Positions 23,401 to 34,180 of a DNA stretch of 64,000 nt are shown here, piece by piece; the stretch's first letter is position 1; the number at the start of each line of letters is the position of its first letter. The notes beneath the pieces were generated by a model. It was not told the origin of the DNA. It worked only from the letters and a program-made list of their open reading frames with translations, and ran no database searches. The translations under genes were made by a program, and so were the position numbers. Origin of the DNA: Oscarella lobularis (lineage: Eukaryota > Porifera > Homoscleromorpha > Homosclerophorida > Oscarellidae); contig NC_089180.1 in assembly GCF_947507565.1 (NCBI RefSeq), positions 1,302,001 to 1,366,000 of the forward strand, written 5' to 3'.

Positions 23401-24318
23401 TGTTCCACCTTCCACAGCCTAATCGTCTTGTCAGCCGAACCTGCAAAAAGCCACACATAGTAAAGGATTCGTCGTCTCGCACGGGTTTAAACGTAACAGA
23501 CGGCTCTACACTCCATTTCTCCAAACGTGTATTATTCTAATTTTTTTGAGGAGGTACGGATTCTCTCGACATTGAACTTACCCGTCAGTTTTAGCCCGTC
23601 TTTCGGCACGACGGCAACAGCCCAGACGGCGTGCGTGTGTCCCGCGAGAGTCAATACCGATTTTCCGTCCAACCAAACACGCGCCGTTCTTGGAAAAAAC
23701 GAATCATTCTATTGACCTTCTCCTGTCTCTCGATCTCACTGACTTGTCCCAGGAGCCCGACAGGAGACTCCCGAATTTCCCTGACGACAGTGTACACACG
23801 TTATCGGCGTGACCCGACAAGACGTCAACGGGTTCTATACAGGGAAATTACAAAGAGAAGATCGGTTCAAAGGCACTCTTTACCCGAAGAAGTAGGATCA
23901 AAAAGTCGAATCAGTTTATCTTGGCATCCCGTCGCTATTAATCCTGCAGGAGAAAATAATTGTCGTGAAAAAAAGTCCTTTTTTGACGAATTAGTTCTTT
24001 AGACTCCGAGATCAAGAAAAGAGAATTGACTTCCGTTCGTTGGTCACAGAAATCGAAAACCGCTTTCGGCTCTATTTCCTTCTCGTGCGTCTTGCCTCTC
24101 GGATGTTTTTCGGTCGGGTAAACGTAGCAGATTGCTGTGACGTAGTGCGTGTGACCGGCGAGAGAGCGCGTTTCGGTGTACGATCGACTTCCTGGGGTCT
24201 CCTCTGTCCACAAGCGCGCCGTGCGATCTCGCGACCCCGTAGCTACAAATTCTGCGCCCGAGCAGGCCGTCCTGACGTCGCCCTGATGCCCGACGAGCTG
24301 ACAGCGAAGCCGATACAT
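20465..24318 (-). CDS. PLAA: Phospholipase A2-activating protein (Doa1/Ufd3 orthologue)
   Basis: The start at 24318 gives [16 protein letters not shown]. At least 14 exons follow: WD40 repeats ([110 protein letters not shown]); the PFU ubiquitin-binding domain ([57 protein letters not shown]); a [13 protein letters not shown] linker; and the Cdc48/p97-binding PUL armadillo domain ([63 protein letters not shown]), ending [20 protein letters not shown] at 20465. It works with p97/VCP in ubiquitin recycling and ribosome/endosome quality control. Domain coverage is nearly complete. Frame breaks occur near 23360 and 22770. Three introns appear to use GC donors. Confidence 0.9.
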
Positions 24319-24460
24319 GAAAGGAATCAAAGGATGTATACGGGGAAGTAGCGGTATGTAAACACGAAGATACAATATCTGCATTTTCTGTACTCTTCGC
24401 TAAAAAGACGTGATACTGTACGAAAAAGCGTAGAAACTAAAAAAAGGCAAAAGCGTCTAA

Positions 24461-25552
24461 TTACAATTCCGTTTCTGACCTCCGCCTGTCTACAGGTGGC
24501 CGCCGCACAACGTGATTCAATTGATACCCTTTATCAAACTCCGGTTCATCTTCAAAAACATCATCCAGACTCTCCGACTTAGCCTCCGCCAAAGGCGTTG
24601 TCGCCGCCGCCGCCGCCGCCGTAGCCAATCTACGATCATGACGGAAATCAGCCGGTACGGTTTTCGCCATTAGTTTCGGATCGTAGCTCAACATTCTCTT
24701 GGGCGGCTCTCTAGTCTCTAGGCGAGATACAGAACAGTTCCTTGATTTTGCAAAGCAAACAAACCGCCAATGGGGTTTCCGTCCCCTTTACGACACCGAC
24801 GCAGGCGGGAAGCCGGTCGTCGCAACGACGAGACGCAAAGGCTTGCCGCGTTTCGACCTCAAAAGCGAGCTTATTGGCCGAAATTGTCGGAGTCACTTCG
24901 AAAGAGAGAAAAATCGAGAGACGAACGTTTGAAGGTCGATCGTTTCATACCCGCATTGCAGTCAGTCGATTCGACGTCGTCCAATGCGACGGGCCCACAC
25001 AAAGACGACGAATCGTTCAATACTTCGAATCGCGACGGGACGCCACGACCACGTGGGCGCGCACGTGTCGTTCGACGACATTCCGTTCCACTTCCGGTCG
25101 ATTCTCAACACCGATTCGTTGCCGATTGACGCGCGAAGCGCGCCGGAAAAGTCGTCGGGGAGTCGATAGCGGAAGGCGAGACGGCAGAGCGGCGCCGCGT
25201 AGAGCGCAGGGCTGGATAGGAGACCGCTTTCGCCGCGTAAGTAAGCCACTCGTCCTGGATGGATTCCGAATATAAACATTAAGCCGAAGGTATCGTTTTT
25301 CAATTCGGCGTATACCGGACGAATTTCCATCGCTGTCGACGGCACGTGTCGCGTTCGTGTCGAGACTCGCGACGCGCGGGAGGCGACGACGACCAGCCGC
25401 ACAAATTGGACCGTTCGAAACCGCAGGAGACGTCTGGACAGCGAGAGAGAGAGAGAGTGAGCGAGCGAGATAAAACGAGGAGTACGTGTGACAGCTCTCG
25501 TGGCGGTAAAGTAGGCGGGCGCGGTGTCAATTAGACGAAAGACGAAAGCCAC
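24461..25552 (-). CDS. MAM-domain transmembrane-like protein (partial)
   Basis: Minus strand. The MAM signature SCGFERSNLCGW lies near 25410 in one frame and continues in another as MEIRPVYAELK, SGLLSSPALYAAPLCRLAF and RYRLPDDFSGALRASIGNES, ending near NDTCAPTWSWRPVAI, so a frame break sits near 25330. Later exons give LAFEVETRQAF and a tail with an Ala run (ATAAAAAA) and an acidic end (LDDVFEDEPEFDKGYQLNHV) finishing at 24461. I could not place a clear membrane segment. MAM domains mediate extracellular adhesion in meprins, receptor phosphatases and neuropilins. The family member is not identified. Confidence 0.55.
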
Positions 25553-25904
25553 ACATGTTCTCGAGGCGCGAATACGGCTCTCGCGTCCTACTACAGTTTT
25601 TTTAGAAGACTACGACTTGCGCAAGGACCTCGAACGACGACATAAAATCGATGTGACGCGGACGCTTTATGAGGCTAATTTGACGGGCACCAGGCCAAGC
25701 CAAAGAGACCGATGCGCATCCGTCAAGTCGTAAAAACAAAGTCTAATCTCTTTTCGACGAGGCCGTCGCGGAGGGGGCGGTGGAACGCGCACGCGAGCGA
25801 GCAAGCCGCGCGGCCAAGGGAATTCGTTTCGTGCACGCGAATAGGCTTGGTTTGGAGCCGCCTACTGGCCCGGAGGGTAAAACTACATGGTATTGTTACC
25901 TCGA
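25553..25904. other. Intergenic, no gene seen
   Basis: GC-rich stretch between the MAM gene and the Rap-GAP fragment, with no exon I can support. Confidence 0.4.
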
Positions 25905-27186
25905 GCGACGAAGAGACGAGCGTTGAGGAGGGTCGACACGTCATGACATCCCTTAGGAGGAAAAAACCTGTCACGTCATATAGAAATCATTGAATAAACA
26001 TACCTTCCTTATTCAGGATAAACAGAACGAGATCCAGTTGTCTCATTCTTAGTATCAAGACCCCCAGCATAGCTAAAGAAAAAAATAAATAAATAAATAA
26101 ATAAATAAAAAAAAAATGATTTTTCTTTACCCTTGAAATCCTTTGAGGTCGACCGTATTTCCTATGACGTCAAGAAACTCTTCCATCGCGGCTCCATGAT
26201 GCTCCATTCCCAAACATCTCCTCCTCCTCCTCCGTTTGACCGATGCGTTGAAATGTGTGCTTCGTCTGCAAATTATCCGGAACCTATCAAGAAATAATAA
26301 AAAATTATTATTATTATTATTATATATTCAAGGACCTCGTCTCCCGTAGCGGGACGCATTCGCGCCACGTGTTACTCCTTTAAAACATATTTGGCAATAT
26401 CTCGGATCCTCCGAAGGAAACTCGGACGTCGGTATAATTTGCCAAAACGTATCCTGTCGCGTTCTCGCAATGACGCGATATTCTTCCCAACTTCGCATCG
26501 ATTTAGACGGCTGTTGATTGGCTAAAACGCGTCGAAGGGACATGAGAAGTGGACCGAGATAATCGTCAAGGCAATAGAAATTCTCATGATCCTAATAAAA
26601 TAAATAAATATATATATATATTATTATTATTTTCTTTGTACTTTATTTAGAAAGTGACGTCGATAATTCATTAGCATTTCATCGGATTGAATTTTGCATT
26701 CAATTGAATTTTTATCTTTTTCTTTTTCCTCGTCCGTTGGCGACCAGCCGTGACATCGAAAGCCCTCGCTTGGTAACAAAATCATGGGGCGTGGTCCATC
26801 CTTTTTCAAAATCTAAAATCAATACATATATATAAATAGGTTGTTTAATTTTTTTTCTTTGGCGTGCCGAACCGCGTCGACTCGACGTGCCATGCTGGCG
26901 CTGCAAGCATCCTGCGCGAAAATCCGAATATAGAAAAATTTGCACGTCGTTCCGAGAATGTCAGTGACACCTTAACAGGCCAAGAACATCGTTGATCATC
27001 CAAACGATCCGTTTGAAAGTCGAAGAGTAGGTCGAGCAACTAGAACACGTAAAATAAAAATAAAAAATAAATTTTTTTCTGTTTTGTCCTGTACCTCTGA
27101 ATCGGGTTCGATTGGTTTGCGTCGAAGGGGCGTGGTGGCGGCTCTGACGTCATTCTTCCGCTCGGACGAGATCGCTCGTTTGAGTC
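25905..27186 (-). CDS. Rap1-GAP-like GTPase-activating protein (partial)
   Basis: Minus-strand exons follow the Rap-GAP catalytic domain in order: RRKPIEPDSE at a gtac donor (about 27094); LLFDFQTDRLDDQRCSWPVK (matches NELLDKIQNSRLDEQRCSFP of Rap1GAP); ILKKDGPRPMILLPSEGFRC (REGPFPLILLP); IECKIQSDEMLMNYRRHF; ENFYCLDDYLGPLLMSLRRV; an exon with TFWQIIPTSEFPSEDP; GQTEEEEEMFGN, then, after a one-base shift near 26205, EHHGAAMEEFLDVIGNTVDL; and YAGGLDTKNETTGSRSVYPE. Beyond about 25900 nothing recognisable follows, so the catalytic end and the C-terminus are missing. Rap-GAPs switch off Rap1 in adhesion and signalling. Tetranucleotide and dinucleotide tracts fill several introns. Confidence 0.8.
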
Positions 27187-27754
27187 TAAAACGAGGAAAT
27201 AGAGCGTTAAAGAGTGCAATAGAGATACGAAATGAACAACAACTCGCCTTCGCGGTAGCGTCGACATGAGAAATCGAAAAAGAAAGCTAAATTCGGTCGA
27301 GTGAGACTGTCGAAGAATCCGTAGGAAGAAGGGGCGCCCCCCTGCTTTATTTCGAGCCTTAATCAAACAAAGAGAGCGAGCGTTAGACAAGCAAACGGTT
27401 GACAAGGCGCAAAGTCCGTCTGCGCGGGTGACGCCCCCACAGCATATGAACAAAAAGGTGCGTAGAAATCCTAAAGTCTCGTCGAACGCCCTTCGTTCGA
27501 ATCCCGCAGCCGTTCGAAAGGCGCGCGTTCGATTTCCGCGAAGGAAACGCTCGCGGCGCTCTCGAGGGGGAAGTAAACTCACCGATTCGAACCCGGGTGC
27601 GATCGTTTGTCGACTTGTCGCGTCGTTCGGGCACTGTTCGTTGCCACAAAGGTGTGCGGGGGGAGCGACCCGTTGAAAGGAGCCTAGTATAGTTGTACAG
27701 TAGTTTATACGGGTTTCGTGTGACGTAGGGCTTTTTAGTGCCCTGACGTATATA
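27187..27754. other. Divergent promoter region of the Rap-GAP and MESD genes
   Basis: No convincing exon. The two genes start in opposite directions from this 0.57-kb segment, so it probably holds both promoters (inference from orientation only). Confidence 0.4.
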
Positions 27755-28385
27755 ATGACTTTCGTTTTCGTTCGCTTTCTCGTCCTCATCTCGCTCTTAT
27801 CCGTCGCGAAAGAGAAGTCCCAAACAAAAAAGATTTTAACCGACTACACGGACGAGGAAATAGACCAGCTTTTCGATAAGTGGGAGGTACTTGCAGACGA
27901 ATCCGGGACACTCTAAACCGGATATCGATTTTTCTCTGCAGGAAAACGAAGATGAAAAAGACCCGGACGATTACGCTCATCTGAAACCGCCAAAACAACC
28001 GAACGTCCAGTTCGATCTATCAAAACCGATTTCAAACGTCGATGACATGCTAAAACAATCTAAGAAAGGTCGCCGACACCACGTGATCGCGCGCGCGGGG
28101 CAGTCCTCTCTTTTCAACGCAAATATTCACACCCAATGCTATATGTTGGATGATATACGGGCTATATTTGTTATACAGGACGGAAGTGTCGCTTGGGACG
28201 TGAAAGATTTTTTAATTACGCAGGAAGACTGTAGGAGCGTTGAGTTAGAGCAGAAGACCTATTGGGGGCCCGGTGCCTCGGCGGAGGAGAGACGCGAGAA
28301 GGAGGCCAAGACGAAGAAGGAGGAAGAGGTGAAGGAGAACGCGTTTAAGAAAATGGCTGAAATGCAAGGCAAACAAGAATTGTAA
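27755..28385 (+). CDS. MESD: LDLR/LRP chaperone MESD, lacking part of its core
   Basis: Exon 1 (27755-27886) encodes a signal peptide (MTFVFVRFLVLISLLSVAKE) and ILTDYTDEEIDQLFDKWE; intron 27887-27941; exon 2 reads DYAHLKPPKQPNVQFD, LSKPISNVDDMLKQSKKG, then SLFNANIHTQCYMLDD, RAIFVIQDGSVAWDVKDFL and a Lys/Glu-rich helical tail. It ends KQEL, an ER-retention-type signal like the REDL of vertebrate MESD. In vertebrates KKGK is followed by about 24 residues (strand LMMFVTV and a helix) before GSLFNAN; here they are replaced by eight or nine unrelated residues. MESD folds the propeller-EGF modules of LRP5/6 in the ER. An LRP5/6-like gene lies 27 kb away. Confidence 0.88.
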
Positions 28386-28524
28386 TGCGAAATGATTTTT
28401 TGTTGGATTAAATACTGTGCAATGTGAGTTTGCACGTGGCATACGGGGTGTGATATCGCGGCAGATTTTTTTGTTGAGCTCCGAAATCCGTTCGAATCCA
28501 CGCTTTGCTTCTCCGCGTCTACCT

Positions 28525-30092
28525 ATGGCATCGATTAAACGCCAGCGACCCGAAGAAGGCGAAGCGAGCGCGCCGGCGCCCGTTTTTCCGACGCCTCGCT
28601 TTCCCCGGCCCCAACCCCATCCGGCGATGACAGGACGCTCGTTCGAGTCGCTTCCGAGCGAAGTCGGCATAGCGCAATACCAGGCGCCTCAAATCGGCTC
28701 GCAACCGTTCTCGTAAGCCTTCCAGCGCTAGCTGGGACCCCTCGCGTTGCCTCGCAACGAAAATTTCTCTCAGCGTGTCGCAACCGAGTCTTCCGCGCGC
28801 ACAATCGGCCGCCGCGCACCACCATCCGCACGCGCACGTAAGAAAAAGACCGTCGCGAAGTAAATAAAAGCGAAAATGTTCCTTCTTTCGTTAGTTGTTA
28901 TTGACGCCGTCATTTCAGTCTGCGCAAGCGCAGGCGTCCACTCAGCCGGCTCCCCAGCAACAATTTCAAAGACTCAAACTCAAATTCGAAGACGCTCTCT
29001 CCTATCTGCATCAAGTCGAACTCCAATTCGGCAATCAACCACAAGTCTACAACGATTTCTTAGACATCATGAAAGAATTCAAGTCGCAGAGGTATTTATC
29101 AATGGATTAATTGTATCAATATTGATACTCCTGGTGTGATTGGCTGTGTGAGTAGACACCCGGATATAATAATGGGTTCCAATACTTTTCTTCCTCCTGG
29201 CTATAAAATCGAAGTTATACCCAATGAGCCAATACAAGTAGTAATGAAAGAAAACATCCAAAATCCGTACCTATCTTTATTTAATCTGATCAGGTGATCA
29301 CTATGTCATCGGTTCTGTCTAAACAGCAACTACCATTGCAACAACTACAAACGTCATCGGCTCCAGCCTCTCAGCCAACACAACCTGTTCAACAGGTTTC
29401 TGCTAGTGGGGGAACGGGTTCCGTGGGCGTGGCTACTGGAGGGGGCGTTTCCATGGCTCAAATGGGTTATAACGCGCTTTCTGTGGCTGCGACGCAAGCC
29501 ATTCTTCATCCTCAGCCCGCTCAGCAGCTAATTGAATTCAATCACGCAATTAATTACGTCAATAAGATTAAGGCGGGTGGGCGTGGACAATTAGATTAAA
29601 TCTTATTATTTATTTATTTAGAATCGTTTTCAAGCGAGACCTGAGACGTATAAGGCGTTCTTGGAGATTCTGCATACATATCAAAAGGAGCAGAGAACGT
29701 GGAGAGACGTCATTAATATCAATAATTAGAATGAGGTATTAATCTTATTGATTTCATAAGGGAACCGGAAACAGAAAGTTGTCCAAAAGCGAAGTAGGAA
29801 TCATATAGAATATTTTCATTTTTAATTGTTTATTTTTTAGGTGTATCATCAAGTAGCTAAATTGTTTCACAACAATGAGGATCTTCTTCAAGAATTCGGG
29901 CAATTTCTTCCGGAAGCGACTGCTCACATGACTGCTCAATTGCAACAGCAACAGCAACAACAATCCTCACCCGGAAGTGCTCCAAGCAAGCCAATGACGT
30001 CATCCGCGACGAATCTTGGATTACTCCTGGGTCAAGCTGCTACACAGCAGAGAGCAAAAACTGCAACCGGGGGGGAAATCAATACGGATTAA
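28525..30092 (+). CDS. SIN3: SIN3 corepressor, N-terminal part only (PAH1 and PAH2)
   Basis: Exons: 28525-28712 ([19 protein letters not shown] ... [13 protein letters not shown]), 28774-28837, 28919-29091 with PAH1 ([34 protein letters not shown]), then [20 protein letters not shown] and [19 protein letters not shown] Gln/Ser/Pro linker follows, then PAH2 ([52 protein letters not shown]), then a Gln run and a stop at 30092. PAH1 lacks about five residues (QLFKG in vertebrates), and a TAG codon is in frame at 29727. SIN3 is a histone-deacetylase scaffold of about 1200 residues; PAH3, the HDAC-interacting region and PAH4 are absent here. Confidence 0.86.
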
Positions 30093-30624
30093 AATTATTA
30101 GTTAAAGTTTTTTATTAGTTTCTTCTAAGCCTAGAAGTGCGTTCAAGAGAGAAAGCATATTATATATAGGTGGTAGAGGCGAAGATGGCAGTTAGTTTAA
30201 ACGTAGGGAAAAAACGCGAGAATTTCGGTAAAGGGCCACCAGTCGGCATACCCCATTTTGCTCTTACTCGCTTTCTAGTGCCTGCTTCTCGTCTCAGAGG
30301 TATCCGTTGCGAATGGAACGGCTGAATTAGCTGATTCACGACGGTGGAATCCTCAAAGAGACCCCACTACGGTCTTTCGACGCAATCCCTCCAGTTTCCC
30401 ACTTCGAAGTAAACGCCTGTCGTCTTCGCATTCGGCTGCAAACCCGAACAGAGCTCAAACGGCCGCTAAAAACGCTAACGAACTTAACGTCGACTGTGAC
30501 TGCGCGAGGCTGCGTCACGCTCACGCGCCGCGCGCGGTCTAATCCGCATAACTATCCGCATGACGTACATGTTTAGAACCCCAATACATCACCACACCAA
30601 ACAAAAACTAGCCAATATCGAAAA
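30093..30624. other. Junction between truncated SIN3 and truncated TCP1
   Basis: No exon of either neighbour is found here, although both need several more 3-prime exons. The only small ORF starting with ATG is 30185-30325 (46 codons, MAVSLNVGKKRENFGKG...). It has no recognised relatives in my reading and may be chance. Confidence 0.5.
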
Positions 30625-32487
30625 TTATTTATTAAATTTTCTCACCAACATGGCAGCATAGTTCTCTAGATAAATCGATAGGGCCGCCTCGACGGCGCCA
30701 CCGCCGGCAACGAGCGACTTTGACTCGATGACGCGACGCACAACGCAGAGCGCGTCGTGAAGCGACCGTTCCATCTCGTCAACCATGAAATCGTTGGCAC
30801 CGCGGAGAATCACGGAAGCGGCACTATGAGCCTTGTGAGTCTAGGGAAAGCAGAGTCTCTCTCTCTATGTCTATGTTTATGCAGTAAAGAGCGTCTTGCT
30901 CTCTCTCTCTCTCTCTCTCTTAGAGACTTCTAAGTGTTGGACTCTATACTAGGCTTGCTTACTTTTTGATGAGTATGAGCTCGTCGTCGCATACTCTCTC
31001 CTGTACCACTTCTTCCGCTTCTCCGAGAAACGAACTATCGAACGAATTCTCGCCTTCTAAATTCGCTAGAGTGGATACGAGTTGACCTAGAAAAAAAACA
31101 CCATTAGGTTTCATTTAATTAATTAATTAATTATTTATTTTCCGAACCCTGGGTTGCCCTAGCGATTCTCTTCAAATACGCCTTCTTGCATCGACGCACG
31201 GCCATCGCTCCCGCTTCGACGAAATACTTCAAGCAGAGATCGTCGATTCCGCCCGTCGTCAAGACGACGTTGGCACCGGTACCCAATATCTTCTCGATCT
31301 TCTCCTTCGTTATGTCGGCCTCGCGCTTGCGTATCCCTTCCAACTTCTCCGGATCCTCGACGACGACTTGAACGTCGAAAGCCATTTTCGATTTTTGAAG
31401 ATTGAAATCGATGCAGGCGATCTTCGGCGACGCGACGCGCTTCACCAAAGCTACGGGGAGACACGCAGTTAAAATAAATAAATAAATAAATAAATAAAAT
31501 AAATAAATATTTGATATTACCTTGGGAAGCGACTGTGCAATTGAGCGCGTATCCGTTCACGAGTACGCTCTCCTGGGCGCTCGCGCCGTGCGCCTTTAGG
31601 ACGTCGATCGATTTGATTGGACAATGCACCTCGCCTTTCGCATTGGCGCGCTTCACGGCCAGACAAGCGTCGACGACTAGCTTCGAAAAAAATTCAGAAT
31701 CACTAAGAGAAATAAATCAAAAAACGGAAAGCCAAAATTTCAATATTTCTTATTACTTTCCGATGAGCTTCGATGACATTGACGTCTTTGCCGCATTGAT
31801 GAGACAGTCCTTGCCCAAGTCGTCCAAACTGACGGCCAAATGATCTAGAATGTACTTGCAAGCCTCCCTATGGGGAGAATCTCGCATAGAAAACGCAACA
31901 TTGAATATTCCACGACGAAACCTGCACGCGAGCCTATATCCGCTTATAATCGACGTAGGATGGATCTTAGTCTTGACCAGGTCCTCGGCATTCTTCAATA
32001 ATTCGGCGGCAATAATTACCTAAAAAGAATAAATTAAAAAAAATAAGAGAGCCTTCATTTCTATTCTTACCACAGACGTCGTTCCGTCGCCGACCTCCTC
32101 GTCTTGCAATTGAGCCAATTCCACAAGCACTTTCGCGGCTGGATGCTCGACTTCGAGCAAATTTAGAATCGTCGCGCCATCGTTTTCACGTCCTAGAGAC
32201 GATACGCGAGCTCGAAACGTTCGAGGGGACCCCCGACTTACTCCGACGTCGTCGACGAGCATCTTATCGAGTCCCACTGGGCCTAGAGAGCTCTTCACGA
32301 TGTTCGCGATCGACGAAGCGGCCATTACTGGAGATTTTTCGAAGGCGTCAGCTTTAGGATCTTCGCGGGTCGTGGAGAGCGTACCGTTTTGCGAGCGAAC
32401 GCTATCGCCCGACGCTCTTTCGCCGCGAACGCTCAACAGTCCTTGCGAAAATACGGGTTTGCCCTGCGGAAATACGGGTTTGGGCAT
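30625..32487 (-). CDS. TCP1: TCP-1 alpha chaperonin subunit, C-terminus missing
   Basis: Minus-strand exons match CCT subunit alpha closely: [38 protein letters not shown] and [42 protein letters not shown] (ATP site GDGTT); [131 protein letters not shown] and [17 protein letters not shown] at a gtgaga donor (about 30640). The last roughly 120 residues, including the end of the equatorial ATPase domain, are not found. A small deletion replaces DVTITNDG near 32190. The only in-frame ATG upstream (32487) lies inside a dispersed repeat, so the true start may be lost. In a normal cell this subunit is part of the essential actin/tubulin-folding TRiC ring. Confidence 0.9.
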
Positions 32488-32521
32488 AAATACGTCATTT
32501 CGTGACGTAATCGCAAGTGCT
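32449..32521 (+). repeat. 73-bp dispersed repeat over the 5-prime end of TCP1
   Basis: Nearly identical to 42849-42921; the core reads TTTGCCCTGCGGAAATACGG. It supplies the only ATG in frame with TCP1 exon 1. Confidence 0.88.
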
Positions 32522-32689
32522 TTATGGGCCATGTTTTTCGGTGAAGCGACTGCGCATGCGTTGACAGCACGTGGATTTAATCCGATTTTAATCACCTACA
32601 AAAAATTGATTCGTAAAATGTTTACCAACCCCGTGCACCCCAGTTGCATGTATGGGCTTCAGTAAAATTTCTCGTTCGTTTGAGAGAGC

Positions 32690-34180
32690 CTGAAGGGATT
32701 CTTCCAGTTGAGTGCCCCTAATTAAGAAAATTAATTGTGATAAACAAATGTAAAATAACCCTGTACCTATTGATAGTGTTCCTCCAATTTCCCTTCCTTC
32801 TTCCTTGTCGACCCCTCTTCCGTCTTGTGCGCGTCCTGTATCCTTCTCCTGCATCCTCGCTCCATCCCATTGAGTGTTCCTAAATAAAAGAAATGAAGTG
32901 TGATAAATAAATGTAAAATAACCCTGTACCTGTTGATAGTCTTCCTCTAATTTCCTCTCCCTCTTCCAAGTCGATCCCTTTCCTTCCCTGTGCGTGGCCT
33001 TTGTCCTTCTCTTGCATCCTCCCTCATTCCATCCCGTTGAGTGTTCCTGAATAAAAGAAATAAAGTGTGATAAACATATGCAAAATAACTCTGTACCTAT
33101 TGATAGTCTTCCTCCACTTGCCCCTCCTTCTTCCTTGTCAATCCCTTTCCGTTCCTGTGCGTGTCTTCTGTCCTCTTCTCTTCCTTCCAAGTGAGCTCCC
33201 TAGATAAAAAGAGAGTAAAAAATTATCCAAAAACAAACCGATACCTTATGCTAACTTCCGCTCGACCTCCTTCCTATATAAAACACAAAAAACAAAGCCC
33301 CTTTAACACATAAAACTACGAGGCACTTATCTGATAGAACCCCTGGAATGAGCCCCCACCGGTAGAATAACACTAAAACAATGAGAAAGAAAACAATAAA
33401 TAATTCTGCACAACATATTTGGGCAGACCTCCTTGTTTAAAAAATCCCCCCCCCCCCCCCCCCCCCCCCAAAAGAAGAAAAAATAAGTAACTCTATCTAC
33501 GCACCTAAAGGAACCTCCCCCCTAAAAAATTACACGAAAGAGATGAGTTCGCGTAGAAACGAAAAGAAAACCATGTACAGGAACACGATTAAAACCTAAC
33601 CGCGTAATATACGACGCTCGACACCCCATGGATCACGGGAAAAACGCGGTTCTCGAGGCCCCAGTTTCCATCGCGCAGCGTTAACGGCCTCTCAAACACG
33701 CTCCAAACCTCGCCGCGAAACGGCTAAACCCCTAAAACCGCGTAAGGAACAGAGGAGAGATGTAGTAGAATCCTTCGAACGTGTATGAGGCCCAGAAACC
33801 GCAACGCGCAGGGTGAAACGACACGCGAATACACAACCTACCTTTCGCGACAATCGATCTTTGCCTCTCTCGTCCCCTTCGCTTTATTTGAAGCCGTTTT
33901 GAAGCAATGACTGAAAGCACTGTCCCGTATACATGTAACCCGGATAATCACCACGCGAAATTACTCATGCAAAATGCACGAACCGTCAAATACCTTCAGC
34001 ATGCTCTCTCCTATTACAATAACTAGCGTAACAACAGCCCAAGACTCATGAAGACAGAAAAGCTGATATACCAAAAACAGCGATTATATGACGTCAAATC
34101 CCAAATACGCCCACCAGACCCTACACCCAAATTAAACTGCTTAAAATTCTCTAACGGACTGGAGTAAAACAATTGTCAAT
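32690..34180 (+). repeat. Dispersed repeat family, copy A (with internal minisatellite)
   Basis: About 1.5 kb similar in order and orientation to 52020-53645. It begins with about three tandem 160-170-bp units (markers CCCTGTACCTATTGATAG at about 32760, 32931 and 33093), then a section with ACAAAGCCCC and CACTTATCTGATAGA, then a long section with TCCTTCGAACGTGTATGAGG and CAATGACTGAAA, ending near CCCTACACCCAAATTAAACT. No conserved ORF is shared by the two copies. Class unknown; internal minisatellites are seen in some non-autonomous Helitrons and MITEs. Confidence 0.82.
33446..33469. repeat. Homopolymer run of 24 cytosines
   Basis: 24 consecutive C inside dispersed repeat copy A. Confidence 0.97.

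Noticed and set aside
26090-26110. AATAAA-rich tracts as poly(A) tails of retroposed genes
   Set aside because: AAATAAAT microsatellites are frequent within introns and spacers here and are not next to intronless gene copies; the genes keep their introns.
30185-30325. 46-codon ORF between SIN3 and TCP1 as a real small gene
   Set aside because: No homology, no splice sites and no conserved context; kept only as a note.
32588-33190. 200-codon minus-strand ORF upstream of TCP1
   Set aside because: It is read through the 160-170-base minisatellite of repeat copy A; the internal protein repeats only reflect the DNA repeats.
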